NCBI GenBank assembly: GCA_950295325.1
Contig: OX485805.1
Coordinates: 39,975,501-40,039,500, forward strand
Direction: 5' to 3'
Length of the DNA stretch: 64,000 nt
From: Polytrichum commune
Lineage: Eukaryota > Streptophyta > Polytrichopsida > Polytrichales > Polytrichaceae
The notes beneath the pieces were generated by a model. It was not told the DNA's origin. It saw nothing but the letters and a program-made list of their open reading frames with translations, and made no database searches. A program made the position numbers and the translations under genes. Positions within the stretch are counted from its first letter, which is position 1. Every line of letters begins with the position of its first letter. Positions 35,944 to 46,689 of the stretch are shown here, one piece after another.

Positions 35944-36861
35944 CAAGTCGTTTTTGAATGATTACAACGGTGGGGATTGTGTTTGCACCATGACAAATGC
36001 AAGTTTTTCCATGACCAACTAGCATATCTAGGTCATATGATTATGGTAGAAGGTCTTGGGGTGCAGCAAACTAAGATGGACGCTTTGCAGAAGATCCCGA
36101 CCCCGGTCAATGTGCCGAGACTTTGTGTTTTCTTAGGCTTGGTGAATTACTACCATCGATTCGTCAAGAAATTTAGCTTGATCACCAAGCCTCTCACCAA
36201 TCTCACGAGCAAAGACCAACCTTGGACTTGGGGTCATAAGCATCAACAGGCATTCGAGACATTGAAGCAAAGACTAGGTGCAGCTCTAATACTTCAACGT
36301 TCTAATATTTCCAAATATTTCCAGTTGCGTATTTACTGGAGTTCATTGGGTCTGGGAGTTGTTCTCACTCAGAAGGATGACTCTGGCCAAGAGTATGTTG
36401 TTGCGTATGCTTCACGAAGCAGCAACACTACGGAGGCCAATTATTCATCCTACAAGGGAGAAGCGTTAGCGGCGGTGTGGGTTATTGCCCATTTCAGGCC
36501 ATATCTCTATGGTCAACGCTTTACTTTAGTTTATGACCATCAACCTTTACAGTGGCTTATAGAGTCGCATAAGCTTACTTGCAAGCTCACCAGGTGGGTT
36601 TTATTGCTCCAGATGTACGACTTTGATGTGGTGCACCTTGTCGGGATCACCAACTTGGATGCGAATGGACTTTCACGCAATTCAAATCCTTTGGATGAGG
36701 ACTTCACTAGAGCCAAGTGGCATGGGGATTGTCCTCGAGAGGCGGTATCAAGTTGGCACGCAATTGCTTACCTCACTTTGTTTTTTGGCACTGCTACCAA
36801 GGTTCCGATACAGAGCTCGGATGATGAGACTGATCAACCTCAAGCTATTGCAAATATATGA
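35944..36861 (+). pseudogene. Gypsy RT end and RNase H
   Basis: The frame 35977-36861 is open over 294 codons. It gives the RT thumb (FHDQLAYLGHMIMVEGLGVQ, FLGLVNYYHRFVKKFSLITK) and then RNase H (SSLGLGVVLTQKDDSGQEYV, ASRSSNTTEANYSSYKGEAL, LVYDHQPLQWLIE). The first RNase H position reads RIYWSS, where the family has TDWSS, so the first Asp is Tyr. A TGA at 35959 lies just upstream. This is the longest surviving open stretch of the element. Confidence 0.85.
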
Positions 36862-37900
36862 GAAGATTTTCTTGTACTGCATAAGTTTCAACATGGAATT
36901 TTTTCCTTATCTATCTTGGCGATGGAAAGGGATAGGATTGGACATCGAATAACAAGGTTTCGTTGGGAGAATGGTTTGTTATTTCGATTGTGATCGGATG
37001 GGACAAAGAATATTGTTCCTAGACCAGATCAGAGAGCCTCCTTGATGCGACAAGTACACGAGGAACTTGGCCATTTTTGGCATCTGCATGACACATTCAA
37101 TGTTGCATGGCCAATATTGGTGGACTGGCATGTATCAGCAAGTTGTTGCTTATATCGGAAGGTGTGAAGTTTTTGACAAGGTCAAGTCTAGCCTCAACAT
37201 CTTGTCACCTCAAGTACAACCCTTACCTATCATGGGATTTGGTTACTGTTGGTCACTGGACTTTGCAGGACCATTAATTGTCACACTACGTTGAGCAAAA
37301 TATGTTTTGGTGATGGTGGAGCATGTGAATTGAGCATGTCGCTCTACCCCCAAAACTCTGCAAAGTTGGCCGCTACATCCTTTTTAGATCGTGTGTTGGC
37401 ACATTTTGGAGTACCAGTTGATGTATTGACAGACCAGGGGAGGGAGTTCCCCGATGCTTTTGAGGAGTTGTGCACTAAGGCTTTTATAGATCACCATACC
37501 ACCTCACGGGATCATCCGGAGGCGGATGGCTTGGCTAAACGTATTGTTCAGACAACCAAACGTGGCTTGAGGAAGTATGGATAACTTCGGGGGAGCCACC
37601 AGAATTGGGACCTTATGTTGCCTTGGATTGCTATGGGCTTTTGATTTAGTAGGCATGCCTCTTTGGCATCCTACAGCCCATATCAGTTGTTGTATGAACA
37701 TGAGCCTATACTTCCGAGTTCTATTCGGGAAAAACTAGCTCATGTTGTGGACTTGGATGATCCAAATGTTTGGGCAAAGTATTTGCAAAAGCAGGCTCAA
37801 TTCTTTCAGAAGGCCATGCCTATGGCCATGGAAAATTTGCCCATTGCTCAGCACCGTGATACATTGCATTATGCACGTAGTCGTTGTGGTGCTTACTGAC
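36862..37900 (+). pseudogene. Gypsy integrase, catalytic Glu changed to Lys
   Basis: The zinc-binding start is damaged (RQVHEELGHF at about 37049, then frames shift). The core reads WSLDFAGPL around 37250 for the first Asp, VLTDQGREFPDAFEEL at 37420-37470 for the second, and HPEADGLAKRIVQTTKRGLR at about 37513-37572. The DDE Glu, normally in the A-E-R of this helix, is Lys (codon AAA at 37537-37539). TAA at 37582 and TGA at 37897 interrupt the C-terminal part (SYSPYQLLYEHEPILPSSIR; MPMAMENLPIAQHRDTLHYA). Confidence 0.82.
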
Positions 37901-38283
37901 CTCAGTTGCGGAGATTCTGACAGGGGGATTATATTTGTTTCCAACATTAGGCGCATGCAACATTGGATGTCAGGGCCGGACACACTATCCTTCGAATGAA
38001 AGAGGTGTTGTCGAGTGGTTTGTTATTGTTGGAAGGAAATAATGACAAGGAATGTCGCGAGCATTCCAAAAATTATGCCCCATGTCATCTATTCATTGAG
38101 AGTACAGTTCATCCTGAACCGGCCGTCATGCCAGAGGTTCTTTCATGTTTTGTGTGTGGGAAGAAGATATAAGTGGCTACTATGCTCTTGTATGATCAAT
38201 GTCAACGTGATTGGCACATGACATGCTTGAGGCCACCCTTGACTTCTCTACCATCTAGACAGTGGAGTTGTCTTCGATGTTAA
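37901..38283 (+). pseudogene. C-terminal end of the gypsy polyprotein with a PHD-finger relic
   Basis: After integrase, the frame gives ATLDVRAGHTILRMKEVLSS, then CREHSKNYAPCHLF and a Cys/His cluster at 38137-38283: CFVCGKK, a TAA at 38169, LLYDQCQRDWHMTCLRPPL, PSRQWSCLRC, stop. This fits a C4HC3 PHD finger (C-x2-C, C-x2-C, W-H-x2-C, C-x2-C), with the third Cys changed to Tyr (LLYDQC for LLCDxC). PHD fingers commonly read histone H3 tails, so this could have acted as a targeting module in place of a chromodomain; that role is inference. Confidence 0.65.
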
Positions 38284-38611
38284 GGATTTTCAGTACTTGG
38301 TGCTTTTACAAGTCGTAAGTACAAGTGTGTTTACAGGATCCTGTGTGGTTTTCACCGTGTTGTACCACCCAAATAGAAAATGAGGAGTTATGATTTAAAG
38401 ACGCGATCAAACACGGGACGGTGGAATTAATTCTTTGGAATTTGATGGCCAAACATGAGAGGCGATTAAGGATAGGATTTACACTGCATCCAACCTATTG
38501 TTTCTTCGAATGACATTCACCACACTAGTTGGTTGTGGAGCAATTCTTCATTATCCATGCTCTTTGAATTGGCATTGGTCCTAGCTGTTTGACAAGGCTT
38601 CATAGTCAGCT

Positions 38612-38620
38612 AAAGGGGGG
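38612..38620 (+). other. Polypurine tract next to the 3' LTR
   Basis: AAAGGGGGG lies directly before a TG-starting LTR, where plus-strand DNA synthesis primes in gypsy elements. It is 330 bp after the end of the polyprotein. Confidence 0.7.
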
Positions 38621-38622
38621 CA

Positions 38623-39147
38623 TGTGGAAGTGTGTTATGTATGTGTGTTTTTGCTATGTTTTAGTTGTATTTATTAGTGGTGGTTGGTACTTGAGTTGCA
38701 ATAACACACGATCGTTATTTACACGACAAATATCACGGTATGCGACGTCGGCAACCATACCTTATCCATGGGTTTCATTCATTTAGATTTGGATGGATGA
38801 ATCATAAAAGTTGGAGAGATGCTCTTAAATAAGGAGCCTCCTCCTTGGCTTTGGTATTCTTGTCAAGTCAAGCCTTGTGAGTGAATGTCTGGATAGAGTT
38901 TTTAAGAGGTGAAGATTGCATATATTTGCAATAAATCTTGAGTTCTTCCCTTACTTACACTCTTGGATTCTCCCGTGGTGGAGTCATTGTGTATATTTGA
39001 AAAAAGAATTAAAGCTCTTGCTAAGGTTTGACTCTCTTCTCTACGGAGGTGTGTTTTGTATGTGTGTCTTTACTATGTTTTAGTTTTAATTGTTAGTGGT
39101 GTTTGGTACTTGAGCTACAGTGACACACGATCGCTATTTACACAACA
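38623..39147 (+). repeat. 3' LTR (about 420 bp) followed by the first 100 bp of a second copy
   Basis: The sequence from about 38623 ('tgtggaagtgtgtta') to 38730 recurs at 39046-39147, 420 bp later, with about ten differences. The most economical reading is one LTR of about 420 bp and the beginning of another placed directly after it, as left by unequal crossing-over or a tandem insertion. The first copy has a TATA-like 'cttaaataagga' at 38824 and an 'aataaatc' signal near 38931. Confidence 0.65.
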
Positions 39148-39671
39148 CGCATGTTTAAAAGAAATTGGACTACTTCTTCAAATGTTAATAACTACTCCAC
39201 ACTCAACACCATTGGGAGGACCTATGTATTCAGTTAAGGAGTCAACAAATGCACACTTTCAATAACCATAACTAAATCAAGGGATGTCCGATTTTCTATC
39301 CAATTGTTGTTGATGCTACATTGAGAACTTGCAACTGCAACACATGATTTGTTGTGTACACATCTAGTCAATAGAAGTAGGAGAACATGAAAAAGGTACC
39401 AAATAACACCCACATACCTGAGTATTTGCATTTCGTTCCATTGCATTATTGCAGGTTGAAATTGAGTTTTATATACTCACTAACATTCTAGCATGTGATT
39501 GCAGGTGTGACCACATGAATGTTCGGAGCTTGGTCTCCCGCATTACTGCTTCGCTCTTTCGACTAGAGGCACTCTCAGGTGTGCCAACATATTTACCTTG
39601 TTGGCCAAGTTTTGACACAAGCCATCTCACGGGTTGGCACGTGGCTCGAGGATCTCGGGGCATGTGTCAGC
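39148..39671. other. Gene-free interval upstream of the tRNA gene
   Basis: No gene is recognised; the reading frames here are shadows. Confidence 0.5.
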
Positions 39672-39745
39672 GCCTTGTTAGCTCAGTAGGTTAGAGCGTC
39701 GTGCTAATAACGCGAAGGTCACAGGTTCGAAACCTGTACAGGGCA
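39672..39745 (+). tRNA. trnI-AAU: tRNA-Ile (anticodon AAU)
   Basis: The 74-nt cloverleaf is complete. The acceptor arm pairs GCCTTGT with ACAGGGC with one G-U pair. The D arm is GCTC/GAGC. The anticodon arm is TCGTG-CTAATAA-CGCGA with AAT at positions 34-36. The variable loop is AGGTC. The T arm is ACAGG-TTCGAAA-CCTGT. Box A (TAGCTCAGTAGG) and box B (GGTTCGAAACC) are intact. There is no encoded CCA, as expected for a nuclear gene, and no intron. A T run follows at once. It decodes AUU/AUC after A34 to inosine editing. Confidence 0.96.
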
Positions 39746-39748
39746 ACC

Positions 39749-39755
39749 TTTTTTT
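39749..39755 (+). terminator. RNA polymerase III terminator of the tRNA gene
   Basis: Seven T residues begin four bases after the tRNA 3' end, the usual Pol III stop signal. Confidence 0.9.
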
Positions 39756-40728
39756 CTTCCCTTTTTCTCTTCATAAAAATTTAATAGAACTTGAAGAGAA
39801 TCTGATCAATATGAAATGGCAAAAGCAGGGTTTAGGTAAGGGTTCTTGTACCTGGTGCAAAACTGGCTGTTAGAGGAGGTAGGTTACTATTAGACAAACA
39901 ACTTTACACACTGCCAAAATTGGTGATTTAAAAGGATTTCAAAGCATGCCTCGAATATTTCAAATCAAATGTGCACACTGCGACCAACTTCTACCGTGGA
40001 CCTCCTGGACAAACTGCACCAGGTTTAAACTCACGGCACTCTCAAATTTGTTGAAATACTACAGACCAGATTGAATGTAACTTAGTGTGCTTGCTAAATA
40101 TTGGAAATGTGGGATGCGCAGGATTGGCCTTCACGTAATTGCTCCGTGATGGCTTCTGGATCCTGGCAACATCGTCGTTCTGTTAGATGAACATCGTGGT
40201 GCTGGATGAACATTGCGTGGTTCACAAACCTGCACTGATCATGGTGTCGTGGTCTCTTCCTGTGATCAGGCAAGCCAATTCGTATGGGCAAACTGTGAAC
40301 AGCTTTTACCGTGGCCATAGCTGGAAGTACCAGTGGACCTCCTGCACAAACTGCACCAGGTTCAACTTCTTGCAATACTACAGACTAGATTAAATGTGTT
40401 TACGCAGTATCCAATCCAGATGGAAAATGAAGTTTCCATCTGGACCAGCGCTTTCCTACATTCTTTCAAAACCTTAGGACACAGCCGAAAAGGATACAAA
40501 GACGAAATTAGGAAGAAACCTCAGCCATGTATATAGGTGGCGATGAATTTTGAAGCGGCAAGGGTAAGTATTCATACAATGGTGTCACCCTGCGAGGGGG
40601 CGTCCAGATTCCTATATTAAACAAATTGGCCGCTGCAAACACCGCCCGAGTGATGGTATTGCTGGAATTTAGTCGAAAGAATGGTTGTCAATGCGGGGAA
40701 TCTATTTGTCTCTGCAAATGCATTGGGA
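39756..40728. other. Gene-free interval; 3' flank of the receptor kinase gene
   Basis: No gene is seen. A short direct repeat with 'gtggacctcctg(g/c)acaaactgcaccaggtt' occurs at 39997-40025 and 40333-40362, together with 'gaaatactacagaccagatt' / 'gcaatactacagactagatt' at 40053 and 40371. Confidence 0.6.
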
Positions 40729-43726
40729 TCAAATCTTGCGAGTGGGAGGAGCAGGGGGAGGCTCAACGGTAATGCTTCCCTCGAGCATTTGCACAACTTT
40801 CCCCATCGTCGGTCGTGATGTCGGTTCATCTAGTATACACCAAAACGCTGTATAAACAACTCTTTCAACCTGGCCAGGATCGATCATTTGCCCGTCCTTT
40901 GCTGCTTGTTCTTGGATGCCAGCAACAAGGTTTCCTTCCATCAGTTCACGGTACACCCAGGCTGGAAAACGAACCTGTTCCGATTCGCTAACCATTGTAT
41001 TGAGTGCCCTCGTCCCAACCACAAGCTCCAGGAGCACCATACCAAAGCTGAAGACATCGGCCTTCGGTGTCAACGGCAAGTTTGCACTCCATTCCGGCGC
41101 CAGGTAGCCTCTCGTACCTCGGATGGTAGTTATGTGGCGAGCACGGCCACGCAACCCGAGAAGCTTGGCCAGGCCAAAGTCCGATACTTTTGGACAGAAA
41201 TGCGCGTCCAAAAGTATGTTCTCGGGCTTGATGTCACAATGTACAATGCACTCCCGGCACTCTTCGTGCAAGTATGTGATGCCACGTGCAGTTCCTAGTG
41301 CAATCGAGAATCGCGTTTGCCAAGTCAATGTGTGTGGACGGCCGGGGTTCGATGCCGCACTTGCACTACTAGCGGAGCTACTCGAAGTGGTGGTTTCACT
41401 CCCATGTACGAGGTAATTGTCAAGCGAGCCCCGGCTAAGATACTCGTAAACAAGCAACCTGTGTGCCTTTTCTGAACAAAATCCATGTAACCGCACCAGG
41501 TTGATGTGGTGTGTGCTTCCAATCACAGAGACCTCTGTTCGAAACTCTCGCTCCCCTGAACACACAACAATGGAACACCAAAGCCTTAGTTTCTATTCAC
41601 AACCTTACATAGTTCAATTTGAAAAGGTCCAGGTTATCCGAAAGATTTGGCAGGACAGCATTATCTAAAGCTGAAATCATCCGCAATTAAGAGTAGGGAA
41701 ATCGAGATTCAACACGATCGGTAGGTTAATAATGACCCCTAAAGATAGTCCAATATGCAATGCGGACTTCGACAGAATTTTAGACCTCTAGACTACTGCA
41801 AAGTGCAAGGCCTGGTGCCGAATAGGAAGGGAGTCAACGAACGCCATCATGCCACAGCATCTTCAAACCACATTCTTACAGAATGTGGATCAGAAGCTCA
41901 ATCAGTTTCCAGAATCCAAAATCTCGTGGGGAGAGCTGAGCACCAAATTGGCAGACAATCTCATTTTAAGATTGTCATTATGTTGCTTATACTCTTATGT
42001 TTACAGAAATCTCTCTTCGTATTATCCTGTCGGTTAGATAGATCACAAACGCACCTTGCTCAACAACATCCTCCAGCTGCTTCACCGCCACAACCGTGTT
42101 CCCTTCAAGCTCACCCTTGTACACCGTACCGAAGCCACCAGCACCGAGCTTCTCACTGAAGTACTTGGTGGCTCTCTGCAACTCTCGGTAGGACAGGCGG
42201 ACGGGAGCGCCAGGGACATAATCCACGGGAGTCTGCTGCGACTCCGGCCGTTTCCATTGGAGCAAACTACACCCTACCTTCCTGCGAACTAGATACGGCC
42301 ATGCCAATAGCAACAGAAGGAGTCCAACGAGCCCCGCGAGGCAGCCGACGACCACCACAAGTGTGATGGAGCTGCCGTTGTTGCCGCTAGAGGTGACGGC
42401 GATGGCGGGGTAAGCAGACACGGCCTGTGAAGCGCAAAGCTTAAGGTAGCTGTCAGCGGGAGAGGTTGGGGAATAATAGGCGCTGAAAATCCTAGTGCGC
42501 TTCTGAAAGCAGTAGCCCTGGCCTTGATTCTCCAGAGTGGACGCAACGCACTGCAGTGTATCCGTGGATCCGGTGTCTGCCTGACACCGCTGGGGGCAAA
42601 TAACAGTGTTAGCGCCGTTGAAAAGATAGTCGGACGAGTGACGGAGGAAGTATGTGTTCGTTAGAGTCACCATCTTCAAACCTGCGCTGCAATTCAGAGG
42701 CATGAGTATCTCACACCCCTGGCGCGGATCCGTGGCGCTCAAGGGACTGTAGCCTGGAAAGCAAGAGCACGAGGAAGCCTTCTGCGAATACGTGCACAGG
42801 CCGTTCCGCCCGCACCAGCCATAAATCTGGCACTCGTTCGACATCGCTTGCCACACCGATGTCCAATTCAACGCCGAAGTGTCCCAGGTGTAGGTCACCA
42901 GATTTCCATCGGGAGTTAGTGTCACCCGCCGCAAAGGTCCCGTGCCGTAGTCGCTACTTATATACTGCACCGCAACGCCAGAAGTGTTCAGCAACTGGAA
43001 AGTCCCATATGCATCGAAATAGGCGCGATTCGGATTTGAAGCTGTGGTGCCGGTGGTAGAGCCGCCTGACCAGTAGTTGTTTGTCTTATTGAAATACAAG
43101 ACCAGGTCACCGCTCGCCAGCATGGAGAGTATATATGGATACACATTTGCGTTCGCAAGATGCGGACTATCCCTTGCGGTAAGCACACCATTTTGTGCCA
43201 ACGTCTGGCCCGGGAGAAGAGTATCCGATGGTGTATTCCAACTTTGCCAGAGATAACTTCCGGTGCTATTCGACAGAACAAAATCACCTGAGTCCAAGAG
43301 GCTCGCACTGGCAACGCCCGTCCCGCCTGTGGCACTGCTCCATACTACACCACCTTGGGAAGAATTTGTGACCTCGAGACTGCCATTGTTTGTTAAGGTT
43401 ACCTTCGCTCCAGCGGCGAGCGTCGGTTGCTCTCCGTTGCTGTCCACTGGCAAGCCCCATACTATGGTTTGAATCGGTAGCTGGCCATACCATATCCCGA
43501 GCTGGTACGTAACAGCCTGAGAGTTTTTGTTGTCGATGGCAAAGAAGCCGAAGACAAAAGTGCCGTTAGGATATGAGGTCCAAGTCTGGTTTCCTCCTGC
43601 AACAAGACTGTCACCAAGATGCACCGTGCCGTTACTAGATTGCTGACAATCCGCTGGTCGATTGCAGCATTGGAGCAGCAGAAATGGGAGAAGAGAGAAC
43701 TTGAGAAATGTGTTTAGCGCATTCAT
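40729..43726 (-). CDS. G-type lectin S-receptor-like Ser/Thr protein kinase, two exons, complete
   Basis: Exons 42055-43726 and 40729-41555 join in phase at GT-AG sites into 832 residues. Order: signal peptide (1 to about 28, hydrophobic LLPFLLLQC), bulb-type lectin domain (WTSYPNGTFVFGFF; LLDSGDFVLSN), S-locus-like region (LTPDGNLVTYTWD), EGF/PAN-type Cys-rich part (CQIYGWCGRNGLC), one membrane segment at about 452-478, and a cytoplasmic kinase. The kinase has the Gly loop GAGGFG near 528, the VAVK Lys near 549, HCDIKPEN at 663-670, DFG at 683-685 and GYLAPEW near 705. HCD in place of HRD marks a non-RD type, common in the SD2-5-like group. A Ser-rich insert lies at about 610-630. Such proteins sit in the plasma membrane and relay extracellular signals; the ligand is unknown. 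No breaks are seen. Confidence 0.93.
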
Positions 43727-45122
43727 CGAGGGTGGCCTTGAATCATCCTCGTTCCTCTTTTACCCGCGTTAACATCGAGGATTCCGACATTAAGGACTCC
43801 AGTGAGGGCCCTGCTGCGAATTCCATAATGTCAGTGCTTACAATATTCGCAGGACGGACATACAAAGGATTTCCTTATGACTAAGTAGCTTATCATCTTG
43901 ATCGCTGCAATTACCTAGGAAATAGTAAAGCCACCAATTGTCGAGCTTCCTGACCCAAACAGAGAGGATGTTTCTCGGAATCATATTCAAACGAACCCTC
44001 AGCTAACACGTCAAATGTGCCAAACCTACCAGACGCCAAACCCAATGATATTATCACCTCTTCTACTTGAGGTCAGATTTTTTTTTTCAGAGCGCGGCGC
44101 AGTACGAAAGATAACACTCCTCTAGGTCTCGAGTCGTTTTGAGTAGAAAATGGAGGATTTCTACTTCCTGTTCATCAATTATCGGACAGGCATACCTACT
44201 ACGAACACCGTGATGATAGTGAGGTGCATTGTCATAACTTAAGTTAGTGCATCCGAATTTTCAATGCCGCTCCGTTCGACACTTATGCAAAAAGGTACAT
44301 CTCAGAATTGCTAGTAATAGTGAGTAGCATATTCCTTTCTTTGTTTGGCACAAATTGAAAACATAGTCAACTGCAAAAGAAAAGTACATGTCACCTCGGG
44401 AGAACCAGCGAGGGGACTCAAGAAACAATGCCCATCTGGGCTCTAACCTTCCAAGTAATCTTTGACACACCATACTGAGTTAAATGCGTTAGGAACATTC
44501 TTCCAAGTAACCGAAAAATTACTACCGAATAATAATAAGACCTTTGACACACCATACCCAGTCAAATTCGTTAAAAACATCCTCATAGACAACATCCGGG
44601 ACTTTTTCCAAGTCATGGAGAGTCTCGAGTCCCACACCACTTGGTGCATCTTTTCTTTGCTGCTACGAACTGAAAGATGCTACTTACTCAGTTTAGGATC
44701 ATGCCTTCACACTAGTAGTAGTAAGCCCAACATTGATAGTTAGCCAGATTTCTCAGAAAAACTAACCTTCACACGATGGACTACTGTACCATCATCACAC
44801 CTCCACGATGAATTCTGTGGCCACCCCAACGTTCTGGGTTTTTTTTCCTCCATGACTTGCCAAGTTGGAAGTACGGTTGGAGATTCCTACATCCAGTTGA
44901 GTACTGTCTCTTCTGCGCAGGAAATCACTTGCAGGCTTTGAACGAAAGGCGTCACCCCACGTTCCTCATCGGCGGTTCAAAATCCCACTTTCTTCATACC
45001 CACAAACCATGAATGTCCACAGCTTCAATGATCCAGCACAAGGGGCGAGATGGATTTCCAGTGTAAGCTCGTTCCTTTCCTCAGTCTCTATGTTTCAGCT
45101 TGTAGGTCGTCCCCTACCTCAA
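43727..45122. other. Promoter side of the receptor kinase gene; otherwise gene-free
   Basis: No gene is recognised. A direct repeat ('ctttgacacaccata') occurs at 44458 and 44541, with partly matching downstream bases. Confidence 0.5.
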
Positions 45123-45125
45123 GCT

Positions 45126-45268
45126 AGCTCTCTCTCTCCCTCTGTCTCTCACTCTCACTCTCTCTCTGTCTCTCACTCTCACCCTCTCTCTGTCTCTCAC
45201 TCTCACTCTCACTCTCTCTCACTCTCTCCCTCTCTCACTCTCTCCCTCTCTCCCTCTCCCTCTCCTCT
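45126..45268. repeat. CT-rich microsatellite
   Basis: CTCTCTC/ACTCTCAC/TCTCCCTC units repeat for about 140 bp. The 101-codon frame through it is a by-product. Confidence 0.9.
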
Positions 45269-46030
45269 GGAATTCTGCCTCTACGTGCCAGACCACACTC
45301 AGATTCTTCCCTGAGCTGGAGCAAGTCTTCCTACGGGGCCCGCGCAAGCACAGAAAGGCGCGCATCGAAGGTTCTGCAGCAGCCTGTACGGGGATGAGCA
45401 TACACAGGAGTGACGGAAGAAGCACTCCCGTGCCCAATTTTATTTTCCAGCAGAAAGGGAATGTTTGAGGAAGAAACCTTAAAAATCTTTGGGGCAGGCG
45501 GCCTACCTCACTCGAGAGGGAGAGCTTCAAATGACTACTCCAGAGTGACAACATGCATGACACTAGAGGACGCAGCAGAGGTACGGCAATCTATATCTCT
45601 CTACCTGTAAACTTACTCGGTGGATCAGAAGAAAAATCATCTGGAAACCCCAGAAAAAAACAAAAAAACAACAACAACGAGTATCTTATTAACTTACCTT
45701 CGCTACGTACAAGAATGGAGATCTGCTCCACAAGCCTGGTGCACAAAAAACACAAAACACCTACCCAACTGATTATTAATAACTTGCTCCACAATTCTGA
45801 AGATACTTATGATTATCATCAACTTACAAGGCCAGTCAGTGGTCGATTGGCACCACAGAAAGCAGAAAGCACGCAGGCTGTCGTCTCTGTGTAAATCATG
45901 CCTACGTGGGCCTTGCCCCCTGCAGCGCGGGAGTCGGGCTTGAAGCGCGAGTGGTGTGTCGGGGCTCGCGAGCTCTAATGACCGTTTCCAGTTGCCCGCT
46001 CGCGGGGCCCACTCCAGGGCTGCCAAAGTG
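45269..46030. other. Gene-free interval
   Basis: Nothing is recognised beyond overlapping shadow frames. Confidence 0.5.
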
Positions 46031-46675
46031 GATGGGTCTCATCACATGGGGTCCCAGGTCCCAGGTCCCAAGTCCCAAGTCCCACGTCACGCTAGCAAGT
46101 CCCAACCAGTGCCCGGGATGTTTTTGGGCATAGTCGGTCAAGATCCTAGTGATTCTAAATCCAGCCGGTTACATGTTCACATCTTCCGGTTTTGCCTCAT
46201 TCATTGGAGGTATATTCTCTATAGATTCTTCTAAAATGATCGGTAATTCTCCTGAAGTCTCCAACTTCAACCGGTTATTTATGAAACTCAACTGCATCGT
46301 CTATAACTAACCGCCGGTTCTCCCCAGACATACGTCCCAACATTTGAGCCTCAAGAACCATGCAAATACAAACCATTAGAGTATGGTTAGATATCATTAA
46401 AGGTCGGATCTTCGTTATATTATGAAAAAATATTGGCATGACTTGTGTTGAGAGTTGGGTCTACGTTAGCTTTTTGATCCACCCGACTCTCAACACAAGT
46501 CCCCAGCTTCACCTCCAAAAAAGTGTTGCCATGTAGGCGTCCATGTCATACTTGGGACTTGGGACAGGGGAACATGTGTGAAATGGTAATTCCATGCTCT
46601 CAACGGTTGAGGTTTGCATGGATTGATCTCAAGTGACTTGGGACTTGGGACTTGGGACCCCGTGTGAATCGGCCC
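46031..46675. mobile_element. PIF/Harbinger-like MITE, copy 1, with an internal insertion
   Basis: The right end (GACCCCGTGTGAATCGGCCC then TTA at 46676) and an internal part ('gtcccaacatttgagcctcaag' to 'caacggttgagg') match copy 2 at 49433-49802. The left end is worn ('tcatcacatggggtcccagg'). Several 'aagtccc' / 'gggactt' repeats form the terminal arms. A 227-bp insert lies at 46107-46333 between two copies of GTCCCAAC. Confidence 0.6.
46107..46333. mobile_element. 227-bp insert inside the MITE with 8-bp flanking direct repeats
   Basis: GTCCCAAC at 46099-46106 recurs at 46334-46341, and copy 2 of the MITE lacks the bases between. The insert starts CAGTGCCCGGG and contains 'ccggtt' four times. 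The 8-bp duplication and CAGTG start would suit a hAT-type MITE, but the far end is not a clear inverted match. Confidence 0.45.
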
Positions 46676-46689
46676 TTAAATAGTTTCCT

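Larger units (their letters stand above)
27926..39147 (+). mobile_element. Degenerate Ty3/gypsy retrotransposon carrying a C5 cytosine DNA methyltransferase and a PHD finger
   Basis: All parts lie on the plus strand in the order gag (27926-29103), aspartic protease (29301-29930), cytosine methyltransferase (30318-31313), RT first part (31600-31835), insertion 1 (31836-34044), RT second part (34046-34278), insertion 2 (34279-35935), RT end plus RNase H (35944-36861), integrase (36862-37900), terminal region with PHD finger (37900-38283), polypurine tract (38612-38620) and 3' LTR (38623-39044, then a partial second copy). Numerous stops and frameshifts show it is not functional. The 5' LTR was not found. 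Methyltransferase-carrying gypsy elements have been described in charophyte algae; this element matches that concept, with the enzyme placed between protease and RT. Confidence 0.85.

Noticed and set aside
45009-45314. 101-codon Ser/Leu-rich frame
   Set aside because: It runs through the CT-rich microsatellite and only reflects it.
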